64,000 nt of DNA, taken from positions 129,316,714-129,380,713 of the forward strand of contig CM057460.1 in assembly GCA_030035585.1 (NCBI GenBank), in the 5' to 3' direction. Below the pieces are notes generated by a model. That model was not told where the DNA came from and ran no database searches. It saw nothing but the letters and a program-made list of their open reading frames with translations. Shown here in pieces: positions 11,756 to 22,559 of the stretch (positions are counted from its first letter, which is position 1; each line of letters opens with the position of its first letter). A program made the position numbers and the translations under genes. The DNA comes from Dugong dugon. Lineage: Eukaryota; Chordata; Mammalia; Sirenia; Dugongidae.

Positions 11756-13606
11756 CAATAAAAACATATTAAAGAAGATGGATATGCATATTTTTCCCTA
11801 TTCCTACCACTAAATAAAACTAAAAACTCTGAACATTATATATAAAACAAACATGAGAAGGATCTAAAAGCTGGCGAGAAGAAGGCAGACTGTCTAGGAC
11901 CTCAGGATCCAGAAAATGACATAGTGATGAATTGTTAGGGTTTTCTTTTTGCCTCATGTATCCCAGACTTGGTGCTGAATAAGCCAATAACCTGGAAATG
12001 ACAATAGATGAAACAAAAATACCTGCTCTCTCTAGTCAAAGAATGATAAAACAAGCAGTCTAGCAAGACAATAACCTCTGTACTCCAACCAAACATCTCA
12101 CACACACACAAAATACAAAACTATGGCTCCACCCCCACCCATGCCAGCAAATGCTGAGTGAAGAGGGTAGACTTTCACCCTGGCCAAGCCATATTAAGGC
12201 ACCCCAGTTCCCCTGCGGGGGTATTGTCTGAGAAGGCAACTGAGACTTTCATCCTTGCTGGGCATTAACAATCTCCTCCCAATGGTGTCAGTGGAGACCA
12301 CTTGCGGATCCTGGACTTCCGCCTCTACCTGGCAGTAAAGAAGGACCTCTCCCCAACCCGCCAGTGTAGTATCAGAAAAGGCCTAGTGGAAAGTCAGGAC
12401 TTTGCCCAACAGTAGTGAGGCTACCTCCACCGCGGTATCAGTGCACATGTGGGAAGCTGGAACTCCCACTCCCACCCAGTAATGGGAGTAATAATGGACC
12501 TCCCTTAGTTGTCAATAGAGGCTGAATAGGTAACCTGGACTTCTACTCCCACCTGACAGCAATGAGGTGCTCCCAACCCCCACGGGATCAGTGGCAGAGA
12601 AAGCCAGCTAAAACAGAAGTAAATCCAGTGTCTCACAGCATAATACAGAAATGCCCAGGTTTTAAGGAAAAAAAAAAATCACTCATCAGACTGAGAATCA
12701 GAAAGATCTCAAACTTAATAATAAAAGACTTAATAATAATAGTTTCCCACACCTAGATGACAGAGATGTTAGTATTTAATACAGACGTGACAAAAATCCT
12801 TCAAGAAGCAATTATAAGCATGGGTCCGTCCACCAAAAAGACATAGCAATATTAAATGTGTATGAACCAAGCAACAGAGCTACAAAATCTGTGAGGCAAA
12901 ACTGATACAATTGAAAGAAGAAATAGATAAATCCACAATTATAGTTGGAGACTTAAACACCTTTCTCTAAACTATTTGTAGAACAAATAGACATAAATCC
13001 TACAAGAATATAGAAGAACTTAACAACACCATAAACGAACAGGATCTAATAAACATTTATAGAACACTCCAACAAACAACAAAGTACGCATTCTTTTCAA
13101 GTGCCCGTGGAACATATACTAGGATAAGCCATGTCCTGGGCCATAAAATAAACCTAAACAAATCATATTAGAAATCAATAACAAGATAACAGAAAAATCT
13201 CCCAACACTTGGACACTAAACAACACACTTCTAAATAATCCATGGATTAAAGAGAAAGCCTCAGGGAAGTTAAAAATAAAAGACACTGACCTGAATTAAA
13301 ATGAAAATACAACATATCAAAATTTGTGGTACAAAGCTAAAGCAGTACAGAGAGGAAAATTTATAGTGTTAACTGCATACAATATAAAAGAAGAAAATTC
13401 TCAAATCAATAATTGAAGCTCTCACCTCAAGAGCCTAGAAAAAGAAGAGCAAATTAAGCCCAAAACACGCGGAAGAGAAAAAAGAATAAAGAATATAAAT
13501 TGATGAAACTGAAAGCAAACAAACAAAAAATAGAGAAAATCAGTGAAACAAAGACCTGGTTCTTTGAAAAGATCAGTAAAAGTTTTCAAACCTCTTGCAA
13601 GACTAA

Positions 13607-13680
13607 CAAAGAAAGAGAGAGAAAAGGAGGAGGAAGGAAGAAAGGAAGGAAGGGAGGAGGGAGGGAGTGAAGGAAAGACA
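13607..13680 (+). repeat. Purine-only microsatellite (GAAG/GGAG-rich)
   Basis: Runs of AAAGAGAGAG, GGAGGAGGAAGG and GGGAGGAGGGAGG are almost free of pyrimidines for about 70 bases. It lies where the L1 ORF2 frame normally has an AAG/GAG-rich (Lys/Glu) stretch, so it probably expanded from L1 sequence. Such tracts can form triplex DNA; that is inference. Confidence 0.8.
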
Positions 13681-13878
13681 CAAATCATTAATCACAAGAA
13701 CAAAACAGGGAGTATCAGTATGGAACCTGCAGACATCAAAAGGATAATAATAGAATATTGAGAACAATTCTACACACACAAATTTTAGATGAAATGGACC
13801 AATTGCTCAAAAAAGCATAAACTACCAAAACTCACCCAACATGAAACCAAAAATTTGAGTAGTCCTGTTCCTATAAAT

Positions 13879-14037
13879 GGAAACCCTGGTGGCATAGTAG
13901 TTAAGAGCTACGGCTGCTAACCAAAAGGTCAGCAATTCGGATCCACCAGGCGCTCCTTGGAACTCTATGGGGCAGCTCTACTGTGTCCTATAGGGTCACT
14001 ATGAATCAGAATTGACTCGATGGCAACAGATTTTTGG
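13879..14037 (+). mobile_element. AfroSINE, full length
   Basis: The order is GGAAACCCTGGTGGCATAG, then 'ggctgctaaccaaaaggtc' (tRNA-like), 'gatccaccaggcgctccttgg', 'tcctatagggtcactatgaa' and finally 'attgactcgatggcaacag'. It lies in the old L1 and directly precedes a second AfroSINE in the same orientation. The octamer CCTATAAA stands at its left edge, and a variant (CCTCTAAC) at the joint with the next copy. Confidence 0.93.
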
Positions 14038-14050
14038 GTATACCTCTAAC

Positions 14051-14205
14051 GGAGCCCTGGTGGCAAAGTGGTGAAGAGCCTGGCTGCTAACCAAAAGGTT
14101 AGCAGTTCAAATCCACCAGCCAGTCCTTGGAAATCCTATGGGGGCAGTTCTACTCTGTCCTTATAGGGTTGCTGTGTGGACTTGACAGCAACAGGTTTGG
14201 TTTTT
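14051..14205 (+). mobile_element. AfroSINE, full length, tandem with the previous copy
   Basis: It begins GGAGCCCTGGTGGCAAAGTG and ends with 'cttgacagcaacaggtttgg'. It is flanked by imperfect duplications: GTATACCTCTAA at 14038-14049 and GTATACCTATAA at 14206-14217. It sits 13 bases after the previous copy. Confidence 0.93.
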
Positions 14206-14670
14206 GTATACCTATAAAGGAAATTGAATTCATAAGCTAAAAACTGCCCCCTAAAAAATCTCCAGACCCAGATTGTTTCACTGGAGAACTCTACTAAGTG
14301 TTTAAGGAAGCATTAACACCAATTCTATATAATCTCTCCCAGAAAATAATAGAGGAGAGAATATTTCCCAATTCATTTTATGAAGCTAACATTACCCTGA
14401 CACTAAAGCTAGACAAAGAGAAAATTTAAAAAAAGAAAACTAAAGACTGATTTCCTCATGAATACAGATACAAAAATCCTTAACAAAATATCAACATATA
14501 CTATTCAGTAACATATAAAAAGAATATGAGTTTTACTCCAGGGATGCAAGACTGGTTCAATATTTGAAAATCAGTCAATGCAATTAACCATACTAACAAG
14601 TAAAAAGAAAAATCTCATAATCATATCAATCAATGCAGAAGAAAACATTTGACAAATTGCTGGAAAGAGG

Positions 14671-15930
14671 AATATCATCTCAGGTTTAGTTCCTTCTCAT
14701 CATATCATAGCCAACTGCAGTTTCTAAGACCTCTTAGCTGCTACTAGCTTTATTAAGGATACTAGTTAACCACTAAGAGAAACCTGATTAGCATGAGTAA
14801 AAGTGAGATTGCTTTATGTGGTACAGGGATATTTTGTGGACTTCAAGGGTAGAATTCTTAGTCAGGCTTTACAAGGAAATGGCTCCAGAAGCAAGAAAGC
14901 TTTGAAAAACGAAGTCAGCTACTCTTTTTTCTCAGAGCACCGAAAAAATTCCTTCTCTCTGAAGGAGAAATTCTTAAGGACTAAGTTTGCGTATCTTCTG
15001 TTCTAGGAACCAAACTTGAGTTTCTTAATCCACAGGAGACAGATACAGTCAATTTAGTTCAGATGGACATGTCTGGTCCAGTCAACTAAGGTCAGAAGTG
15101 AGGGCCTCTAATGCATACCCTACTGAAAGAGCCCACTTTGGTGAGGTGATGGGACACCGGCATCATGGGGCTGGGCAGGCACTCCAAAAAGTGTCTACAA
15201 AAAATGGGTTTGGAAAGTCCAATATATCCTCATTGCCAAGAGGAGCAAGAAAGTTGTATAGCAAGAACTTATTGCTTACCTCTTCTGAAAAATTCTTACT
15301 GTCTTTTCAGATTTTGCCCTTTCTTCAACAGTAGGCCCAGTCCTATTCCTCCATAAAGCCCCAAATGTATATTCCAGTCCTCATTGATCTCATTTCCTTA
15401 AAAGTCCCACAGCACCAATACATCAGTCCATTTACATCGTATTGATAAATTTCCACATATGGTTTGCAATTGTTTTATACCTATTAGTGTTGGTTCAGAA
15501 GTCATGACTAATATTTCTAAATTCCCCCATGCAGTTAACACTTTGTTAAACACACAATGGATGCTCAGTAAAGTCTTATTCATTTGTTAAACAATGATGG
15601 ACACACTCCTGTAACTTTTCCAAAATAGGGTTATAAGTCAGCATATTTTGAAAATGATACTAAAATATGGAATATATTGATTTAGATGGAAAAGCATATT
15701 TAAGAAATGAATTGAGTTTCTCATATACAGGTGTTAAAATGAAAATGCTAGAAACTGGGAATTATTTACCATTGTCATTGAATTATTCCTCACAGAATGC
15801 ACAGATGGAAAAAAAAAAGTACCTTCCCAATTTTGCTGGTAATAAACTGAGACGGGAGGAGCTGAAGGAATTGCTTGGGTTTCCATGGAAAGTCAGCTAT
15901 GAAACTAAGGCTCAATATTATGTGTATATT
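14671..15930. other. No gene recognised
   Basis: Old L1 sequence stops near 14660, and the following bases show no further match that I recognise. Small open frames (for example 14803-15006 and 15667-15957, plus strand) carry no known motif. Confidence 0.45.
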
Positions 15931-15934
15931 TTTA

Positions 15935-16085
15935 TTTATTTATTCATTCTTTATTGACTGTGCACTACTATGACTCTATGAAAGATACCAAGAAATAAAA
16001 GAGAAAGTCCTCAACTTCAAAGAACTCGGAAGTTAGTGAAGGAAATAAGACATATAAATAAATTAAAAGATAAAGCAATATACTA
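15935..16085 (-). mobile_element. Possible L2 3' end fragment
   Basis: The sequence 'tttatttattcattctttat' is followed by 'tgtgcactactatgactc', 'gataccaagaaataa' and 'cctcaacttcaaagaactc'. This follows the reverse complement of L2 3' ends in spacing, but the match is weak. Confidence 0.4.
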
Positions 16086-16324
16086 TCTTATCTTGAAGTC
16101 TCTAGCTCTGAAATCTGAAATTCCATACCCTGCTCTTAGGCTACTAACTCCTTATAGATCCCTCACTTTCTTACTTTTAATATATTTAGTATTTCTTTTG
16201 TTAAAACTTTTGTTTCTGTACTGCTAGATTTTCTCCCAATCAGCTATCTCCCTTCACTTCCTTTCCTGCTGTGCCTCATGCTAAAACACTCAACATTACC
16301 CTCAATTCTCTTGCTCTTTTTTCT

Positions 16325-16478
16325 ATTCATTCATTCTTTTATTCATTCATCCATTTAATCAGTCAACAAATCCATATTAAACACCTGCTTTGTACCGGCA
16401 CTGTTCTAGGCATTGTGGGTGGAGCAGTAAATCAAATTAAGTCCCTGACTTCTGGAGCTTATGTGGCTGTGAATCAAG
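16325..16478 (-). mobile_element. L2 3' end fragment
   Basis: The run 'attcattcatccatttaat', 'acacctgctttgtaccggc', 'actgttctaggcattg' and 'ctgacttctggagcttatg' is the reverse complement of the L2 3' terminus (tail ATGAATGAA-like on the left). Confidence 0.7.
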
Positions 16479-16479
16479 C

Positions 16480-18735
16480 CAGTCCCTCAACTTCTCTCTT
16501 ATACTCGGGCTTAACTCTGCTAAGAAAACACACACACACACATAATAGGATATATTGATGCAATTAGAAATGCATTGTCTCTTACCTTACCTGGACCTTA
16601 AACTTGACTAATGAATCCCCCTTTGTCCTTTATTCCAAATATTTTCCTTTCTCTGCAGTCACCTAACTCTCAATCTACCACCCTTGGCCAAAGGCCTTTC
16701 TTCTTTCTTCACTGAGAAAAGCATGTCCTTCATGTATGAATTTGCTCAGCTTCTTCTTCACCTTGTATTCATTGTCTCTCCTGGTTTCTGGTCATCCCCC
16801 TTTCAGGGCTAATTGCACTACTGTATTTCATATCATGTCTCCACCATGCTCCCTAGTGATCTTGCTTCATTAATTACTCATCATGTCTTTCTTGTGTCTT
16901 AAACCTCTCTTCTGAGTCTTTCTCCTTTACACAGAAACACACTTAAGTCTAGCCTACCTACAAAAAATAAAAATAAAATCCTTCTGCTCTGACTTCATCT
17001 TCTAGTTACTACAGTATTCTGTCTCTTCCTTTCCCTTAAAAGCAGTAAAGCGAGTGATCCCTCAATGAAGAGAAACTTAAAATGCTCAATACCCTATGAA
17101 ATTGTGTTAGGGACTGTGAAGGTCAGAAAATCTCTTTTGAAGACTCACTCTACACTGGTATAATATTTATAGAGGTAGTAGGGCATTCTAGGTGGTTTAT
17201 TTGCAGTTTGATGTAACATTGTTGTGAGAAAATCCCTGCCTTCCTGTTAGTGCTGATAAATTGTCCATGTTTAACAAAGGCAGAGGCAGCGTATTATTAC
17301 CATTTGCCAAAGACTGAAAGCCCGCCATAAGGCATATGCTGCCAGCCTGACAAAAAGCACTGCTCAGGACAAACAATGAAGGACAGCAGTTGGGGAGGAA
17401 AAAAAAATGACTCGTACCTCTTGACACCAGGATAGGACTTAGGAGAAGCCTCAAAAGCAAAATGATTTGTGCTTCTATTGAGAAAGCAAGGCAGAGCTGG
17501 CTGGCCTTTCACCCACTCCTTTCTCACCCTGTCTCTCTGCCTTTCTTCGAAGGGACTAGGTTTCTCCCTGAAGGTCACCTTGCTTTGGGTTCCCAGCAAG
17601 CTCTGCTTCCACTGTGAACATCTGAACATCATAATTCTCCAACCTTTGGATGCCAGGACAACATAGAAGGTGTAATTATTATCTGCTGGAGAAACAATAG
17701 AAGAGGCACCAAAGGGAAAAAAAGAGAGAGAGAGATAACAAATCAGTATTTGATTCTGACAATATCTACAAGATTCAGAGAAAGAACGGATATAAAAAGT
17801 TCCAACCCTTTTTTCCACCAACCGCAATATCATTCCCATTATTTCTCCAGGCTCCCTTTCTGAATTCAAAGCAATTTATCTGAAGTTCAGACACTGTCAC
17901 TGTGATTTAGTTTCAGTTTTATGGCAACTGCAGGTCTCTAATAAGTATCCTCCTTTCATTGATTTTGTTCCCCTTCAGCTGCTGCTGTAAATGTAATTGA
18001 AATTTTTTGTTTGTTTTTTTTTTTCCTCCTGACCTAACTTTTTCTTTCCTTCTTTTTCTTCTTATTGACAAAAGAACAATCAGTACAGTGCCCTATGAGT
18101 TTCATATACTCCATTAATAAGAAATGGTTTCTTGTGGAAATAGACTTTGCTCTGATTTCCCTTTAACAAGTTATATGTTAAAAAATCCAACCTACTCCCT
18201 CATCACATTTATTTTGGAGCATCCATTAATTTCATCACTTAGAGTGGAAGGAACTTTTCATTTATTTATTTATTTTTGCTTCTTAACATAAAGTAGACCT
18301 AGTAAGCTGACTTTTAAGCAGTATTTTTCATCTTACTTCACGCTTCAGTATTGAGATTTTCTCTGTTGATGGACTAATACATTCATCTAAAGCTGGCCTG
18401 CTTCCTATCTGGGAGTTAATTTGAGACCCGGGGGGTGAAAAGATTCAGCTATGGTTTTCTAGCAAACACAGGACTTCCTAAGGAGAAAGACGGTTATCCT
18501 TGACACAGGATAGTCTGACAGTCATGTCTGTCATAAGCCAAAACCCGGATATCTCCTGTCTCTCATGCATAATCCTCGGAAACATAGACTAAAAGTGACA
18601 GATTTGAGGGCCAGCCACATTTCATTCATTTCCTTTTTTCCCCCTGAACTTTCCACCCTGATTTGAAATGCCACTTTCAATATTCACTATATTCTCATAT
18701 GTAGTTAGATATTCTTTTGAATGACACTATTCTTT
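16480..18735. other. No gene recognised; a 190-codon minus-strand frame of unknown meaning
   Basis: A minus-strand frame at 17297-17869 stays open for 190 codons in sequence that I do not recognise as repeat. The translation is rich in Ser, Phe and Pro without a domain, signal peptide or repeat. The plus strand of the same stretch is also partly open. No polyA signal or splice context supports it. A (TTTA)n run lies near 18260-18275. Confidence 0.45.
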
Positions 18736-18739
18736 TTTC

Positions 18740-18880
18740 TTTATTTATTCTAGTTTAACTCTGCATTTTTGAAATATGTTTTGGAATCTGGAAAATTAGA
18801 TTTTCTTTCATTTTTCTTATTCAAAAATGTTTCGGCTTTGATTGCACATTAGTTCCTTTAAATAAATTTTGTAAAAATAT
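18740..18880 (-). mobile_element. Possible old L1 3' UTR fragment
   Basis: The words 'gttttggaatctggaaaat', 'tttctttcatttttcttattc' and 'aaaaatgtttcggctttgat' follow the order seen in reverse-complemented L1M 3' regions. It is short and diverged. Confidence 0.35.
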
Positions 18881-19259
18881 TGTAAAATACCATAAAATCT
18901 CACCTCAATGATTTCGAAGTGAAAACAATGAATTTATCTTTACAAATATCAATTTTCCATTTATTTAGGCATGTACTTACATCATGTAATATAGTTTTTA
19001 ATACCATATTTCATCAAATCTAGTAAACCATCAAAATTAAAACACTATTATTTTATATACAATTAAGGATAGAATACTGCTAATTATAAGATACTATGAA
19101 TTATTATATCTATTTTAATTTCATATATGTTAAAATGTGAAAATAAGTGCATTTTGAAATCAATAAAATATAGTAATCCGTATAGTAATTATTGGGCTTC
19201 TAATTTAAAAGGATTATTCTTGGTGCCTAAATTGCCATTAGTAAATTAGCCACAATTTT

Positions 19260-19760
19260 AGTGACTTATTTTGTTCAGATTTGATTGTTAGTGAACTTTT
19301 AATTGAAGAACTATAGATAAAGGCACATGTACAAATGCTAATTACACAGCTCAGTGGATTATCACAAACTGATTAATACCCATACAACAAGCACCTAGAT
19401 CAAGAATCAGAATACTACCCAACCCAGAAGCCCCCCTTGTGCCTCCTCCCAGTTGCTATTCTCCTTCCAAAGGAAATTCCTGTGCTGACTTGTAAGAGCA
19501 TAGATCAGTTTAGCCGTATTTAAAGCCTTATATAAATGGAACTGCATAGCATATGCAATTATACAGTACGTACTCTTTCATGTCTGGCTTTGTTTACTCA
19601 GCATTACATTTATGTGATTTACCCACTTTATTGCAGGTAGGTATAGAGCCTCATTTTAATTGCCATATGGTATTCCATTGTACAAACATGGCATAATGTA
19701 TTTATCCATTCTGCTATTACTGGGCATTTGGTTAATTTCTAGTTTCACATATTTCATTTA
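19260..19760 (-). mobile_element. Old L1 (L1M-type) 3' end
   Basis: In plus-strand order it has 'cagctcagtggattatcac', 'caatcatgaatcagaatac'-like decay, 'tataaatggaactgcatagc', 'tctggctttgtttactcagc' and 'tattccattgtacaaacatg', then 'tatccattctgctattactg'. This is the reverse complement of an old L1 3' UTR followed by the last codons of ORF2. No frame survives. Confidence 0.65.
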
Positions 19761-20604
19761 ACAGTAAGTTTTTACTCACCTTGAAAATCATGATAATGGA
19801 AATAAACAAATGTGTACCCCATAATGTGTTTAAGGAAGTAAATGATACAAAAAATATTTTAACATAGATTAACTAACACTTCTTTTGTTCTGAGCTTTTG
19901 TTCTGCCAAAAAATCCATGGATTAGTCTAGGTTAAACCATGAATTAAGAGGCTTCTTTTCTAAAATATTGCATGACATCAGAGAAGTCTCTCACCTTAGA
20001 AACCAAATGTTACCACCTTAGATTGTTTTTACTCTTTGTTGAGTTTTTCCTATTTATTTACTTTTTTTTCCATTTCCTCCTTTATTTTCCCATTAATAGT
20101 GTCACCTGGATAGTGCTTTCAAACTCTTTTTAATTCAGTGGTGAAATGTTCCTAAGATTCAAAAATCTGTGGCTGCAAAGATGTATTTTGGTAGATTAAT
20201 AGCAATGATCACATCTTGACAATAACATTTAAGTTTATTTATAATTTCACAAGCATGAAGAACAAACCATTGAATAAATATTTACCCAAAAGATAAAAAC
20301 TTAGGTAGGAAACCAGGTTAAATCTCACCTTACTATATTTCCTCAGTTTGAGAACTATCTGCGAATCTTATGTTAGTTTCTGAAATACCAGATTTCGGAT
20401 GAGGGAGCCACAAGAGAGTATTTCTAAGTAAATAGGTAAGTGTAAGAGAAGTTATATTTTTTAAAAAAACAACCTCCAGACACAGTCTCTGTCCTATGCA
20501 TGAGACTCTGTCCTCAGGAACAATCAAGGTCACCCCACCTCATGCCTCCAGTTGTAGATGCTCAGGAGGAGGACAGAGGATCCATGGAGTTGTGGAGCAA
20601 GCGC
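19761..20604. other. No recognisable feature
   Basis: AT-rich, with no coding frame above 70 codons and no repeat I can name. Confidence 0.5.
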
Positions 20605-20775
20605 AGGCTTTTAAGACAGAAAATGCTGACTTGGAAAAGTGATCTAACGTATCTGAGCCTCAATTTTCTCATCTAGAAAATGGAAATAAATATCTATGTC
20701 CTAGGGCTGTGGTGAAGAGTGAGATGTTACATGGAAAGCATCCAGAGCAGTACATACATGGGCATTCCCTTCCCA
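20605..20775 (+). mobile_element. MIR
   Basis: It has 'gtatctgagcctcaattttc', 'tcatctagaaaatggaaat' and 'cctagggctgtggtgaagag', then 'catccagagcagtacata'. This is the plus-strand MIR core and 3' half. Confidence 0.8.
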
Positions 20776-22069
20776 CATCATCCTTTATTTTCTTTAGCCA
20801 GTGAAAGGTAAAATCTCTTCCATCTCCCATTAGAGCAGAAAGGTTTTGAATAATTTTAACAGCATAACCTTTTTTTCAAATGAAATCTTACTTAGAAATA
20901 TAAATAATTAAGCTGGTTAAGAGAAGAACACTGTTTGAAATTTGTACCTAGATGGTTCTTCTATAAGTTATGGGGGAGAAAGGCCCAAATCCTTTGCCAT
21001 TGGGCAAGACACTCTTCACCCACTTCAGAAAAAATGTTAGCCTTCTTTTCAACAAAATTCTCTTAAGAAATCTCACAGGCCCATTTGTTCACTGTATTAC
21101 AGTATTTGTTAACCATTACAGACAAGCATTGCATCTTAAAGTTTCATTCATCCAAATTACTTTTATTATTGAAAGGAAGTTTCTTTCCTCTTCTACTGAA
21201 GGGAAATCAAAAACAACTATCGACTACACACGTATATTACTTACTACAGGTTCATTATGTCTCCCTATCACCCTAAACTCTTCTCCCAAAATTCAATAAC
21301 CTGAGTGCCTTTAGCCTGTCTTTATAGATCTGCTTATTCAACCCTTCTTCATTTTCATCACCTTTCTTTGAGACATTTCGTTTCTCCATATCTTACTTCA
21401 GAGTCTTCAAACTTGGAAGGAACATTCCTCCACAAAGAGAGAAATACCACCCTGATAAAACAAAGGCAGTCAAACATCTGCAACTAAAACTGAATCTGGT
21501 AGGAGGTGGGGAAGGTGATGACACCTAAGGAGACAGAGAAGTGCAATTTAAAATCTACCCCTAGACACAAATAATTTGTTAGCCTTGGCAGCTCATTTGT
21601 ACTGCGTCACACCAATAAAGTTATAGAAACTGAAGCTGAAATTCATCTATTTCCTCTCAGCTCTGAGTCTGTCCCTTGCTAATCTGGTATAAACATTACT
21701 TTGATTCAGAGCTCTGTTATCCACAGTATTGGTATCCTAGAAAACACACTCTTTGCTTAGGGCAAATGTATAACAAACAGTTTTGCGGGTTCAACTGAGC
21801 CACTCAATAAAGACAAGATTAATTAAAGGTGGAAAGGGACTGCATATATTGATACTTCCTGAGTTCCTTAGTTTGGACATTGTTGTCTTATTTAATACAC
21901 ACACACACACCAACTGGGTAAGACCTCCATTTTTAATAAAGTAAGATGTTGGTGTATCTTTGGCTATGTATATTTTCACAAAAAAAAAAAAAAAAAAGGT
22001 CGAGAAGGGAGAGGGTTGACATGTCATGAGGTTGTTAACCAATATCATAAAATATGTGTACTGACTGTT
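20776..22069. other. No gene recognised; (AC)n and poly-A runs only
   Basis: A short AC run lies at about 21897-21911 and an A18 run near 21980-21998. Open frames at 20970-21299 and 21085-21276 (+) overlap one another in different frames and show no motif. Confidence 0.5.
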
Positions 22070-22122
22070 TAATGAGAAACTGTTTGTTCTGTAAACCTTC
22101 GCCTGAAGTACAATTAAAAAAA
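22070..22122 (+). mobile_element. Possible very short L1 3' tail with poly-A
   Basis: 'gttctgtaaaccttcgcc' followed by 'tgaagtacaatt' and an A13 run resembles the last bases of the L1 copies here ('gagctgtaaactttcact' before the tail). A second A12 run follows after GTACGCTGG. It could be a severely 5'-truncated L1 insertion. Confidence 0.35.
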
Positions 22123-22149
22123 AAAAAAGTACGCTGGAAAAAAAAAAAA

Positions 22150-22250
22150 AGATGCATACCCAGAGAGGTTAAGGAATATCCCTACACAACTGTGAAAAGA
22201 TTGATCTAGAAAACAAGTACAAGTCAGGCTGACTCCAAAATCCATGATTT
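22150..22250 (-). mobile_element. MIR fragment
   Basis: 'cccagagaggttaaggaat' and 'tcaggctgactccaaaatcc' match the reverse-complemented MIR core and 5' part. Confidence 0.6.
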
Positions 22251-22360
22251 AGGGGGTAGGGGGTAGGGGACTAAACGAATGGCATCTTAAGGGGTGTTAA
22301 AGATTATTTCCAAATGATTTTTGTTGCCAGACCTCTCCTGGAACCGTCCCAATTAAAACA

Positions 22361-22548
22361 CAGTAAAACCTACAAAAGGTGGAACCTGTGTAAGGCGGAA
22401 ATCTGTCAGAGAAGGAAAGCTCAAATATTTTCTGCTAACAGAGGGTGACAGAAAATTATAAGCTGGATCCTGTCAAAGGCGGAAAAATTGTAAAAACCTG
22501 GAAAAACAAGGCAGTCCTGTAGAGTTCCGGTTTTCACAGGTTTCACTG
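22361..22548. mobile_element. Small DNA transposon (MITE-like) with terminal inverted repeats
   Basis: The left end CAGTAAAACCTACAAAAGG and the reverse complement of the right end CAGTGAAACCTGTGAAAACC match in most positions over about 24 bases (shared word GGAAC follows). A TA dinucleotide adjoins the right end; the left flank is CA, a likely decayed TA. CAGT...ACTG ends with TA duplications are typical of pogo/Tigger-type elements. At 188 bp it has no transposase and is non-autonomous. I cannot name the family. Confidence 0.6.
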
Positions 22549-22559
22549 TACTTGAGTCC

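Larger units (their letters stand above)
11760..14670 (+). mobile_element. Old L1 (L1M-type), 3'-truncated, with nested insertions
   Basis: From about 12830 the sequence follows L1 ORF2 order. The endonuclease region has 'cacaattatagttggagac' (the GDFN-like block) and 'aagtgcccgtggaacatat'. A linker reads 'gacctggttctttgaaaag'. RT fingers follow ('actaaagactgatttcctc' where the Pro-Ile-Ser-Leu block sits), and the element breaks off near 14660 in the motif A block ('gaagaaaacatttgacaaa'). About 11800-12830 looks like its 5' region. Two AfroSINEs (13879-14205) and a purine microsatellite (13607-13680) interrupt it. No 3' UTR follows. The 5' limit is a guess. Confidence 0.7.
12830..14670 (+). 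pseudogene. L1 ORF2 remnant (endonuclease to RT fingers)
   Basis: This is a decayed LINE-1 ORF2, which normally encodes an apurinic-type endonuclease and reverse transcriptase in one protein of about 1270 residues. Only the first half is present. The frame is broken many times by stops and indels, two SINEs and a simple repeat. No open stretch exceeds about 90 codons. It cannot encode a working enzyme. Confidence 0.7.

Noticed and set aside
22250-22292. G-rich run as a second quadruplex
   Set aside because: Only three close G-tracts are present; the fourth is more than 20 bases away.
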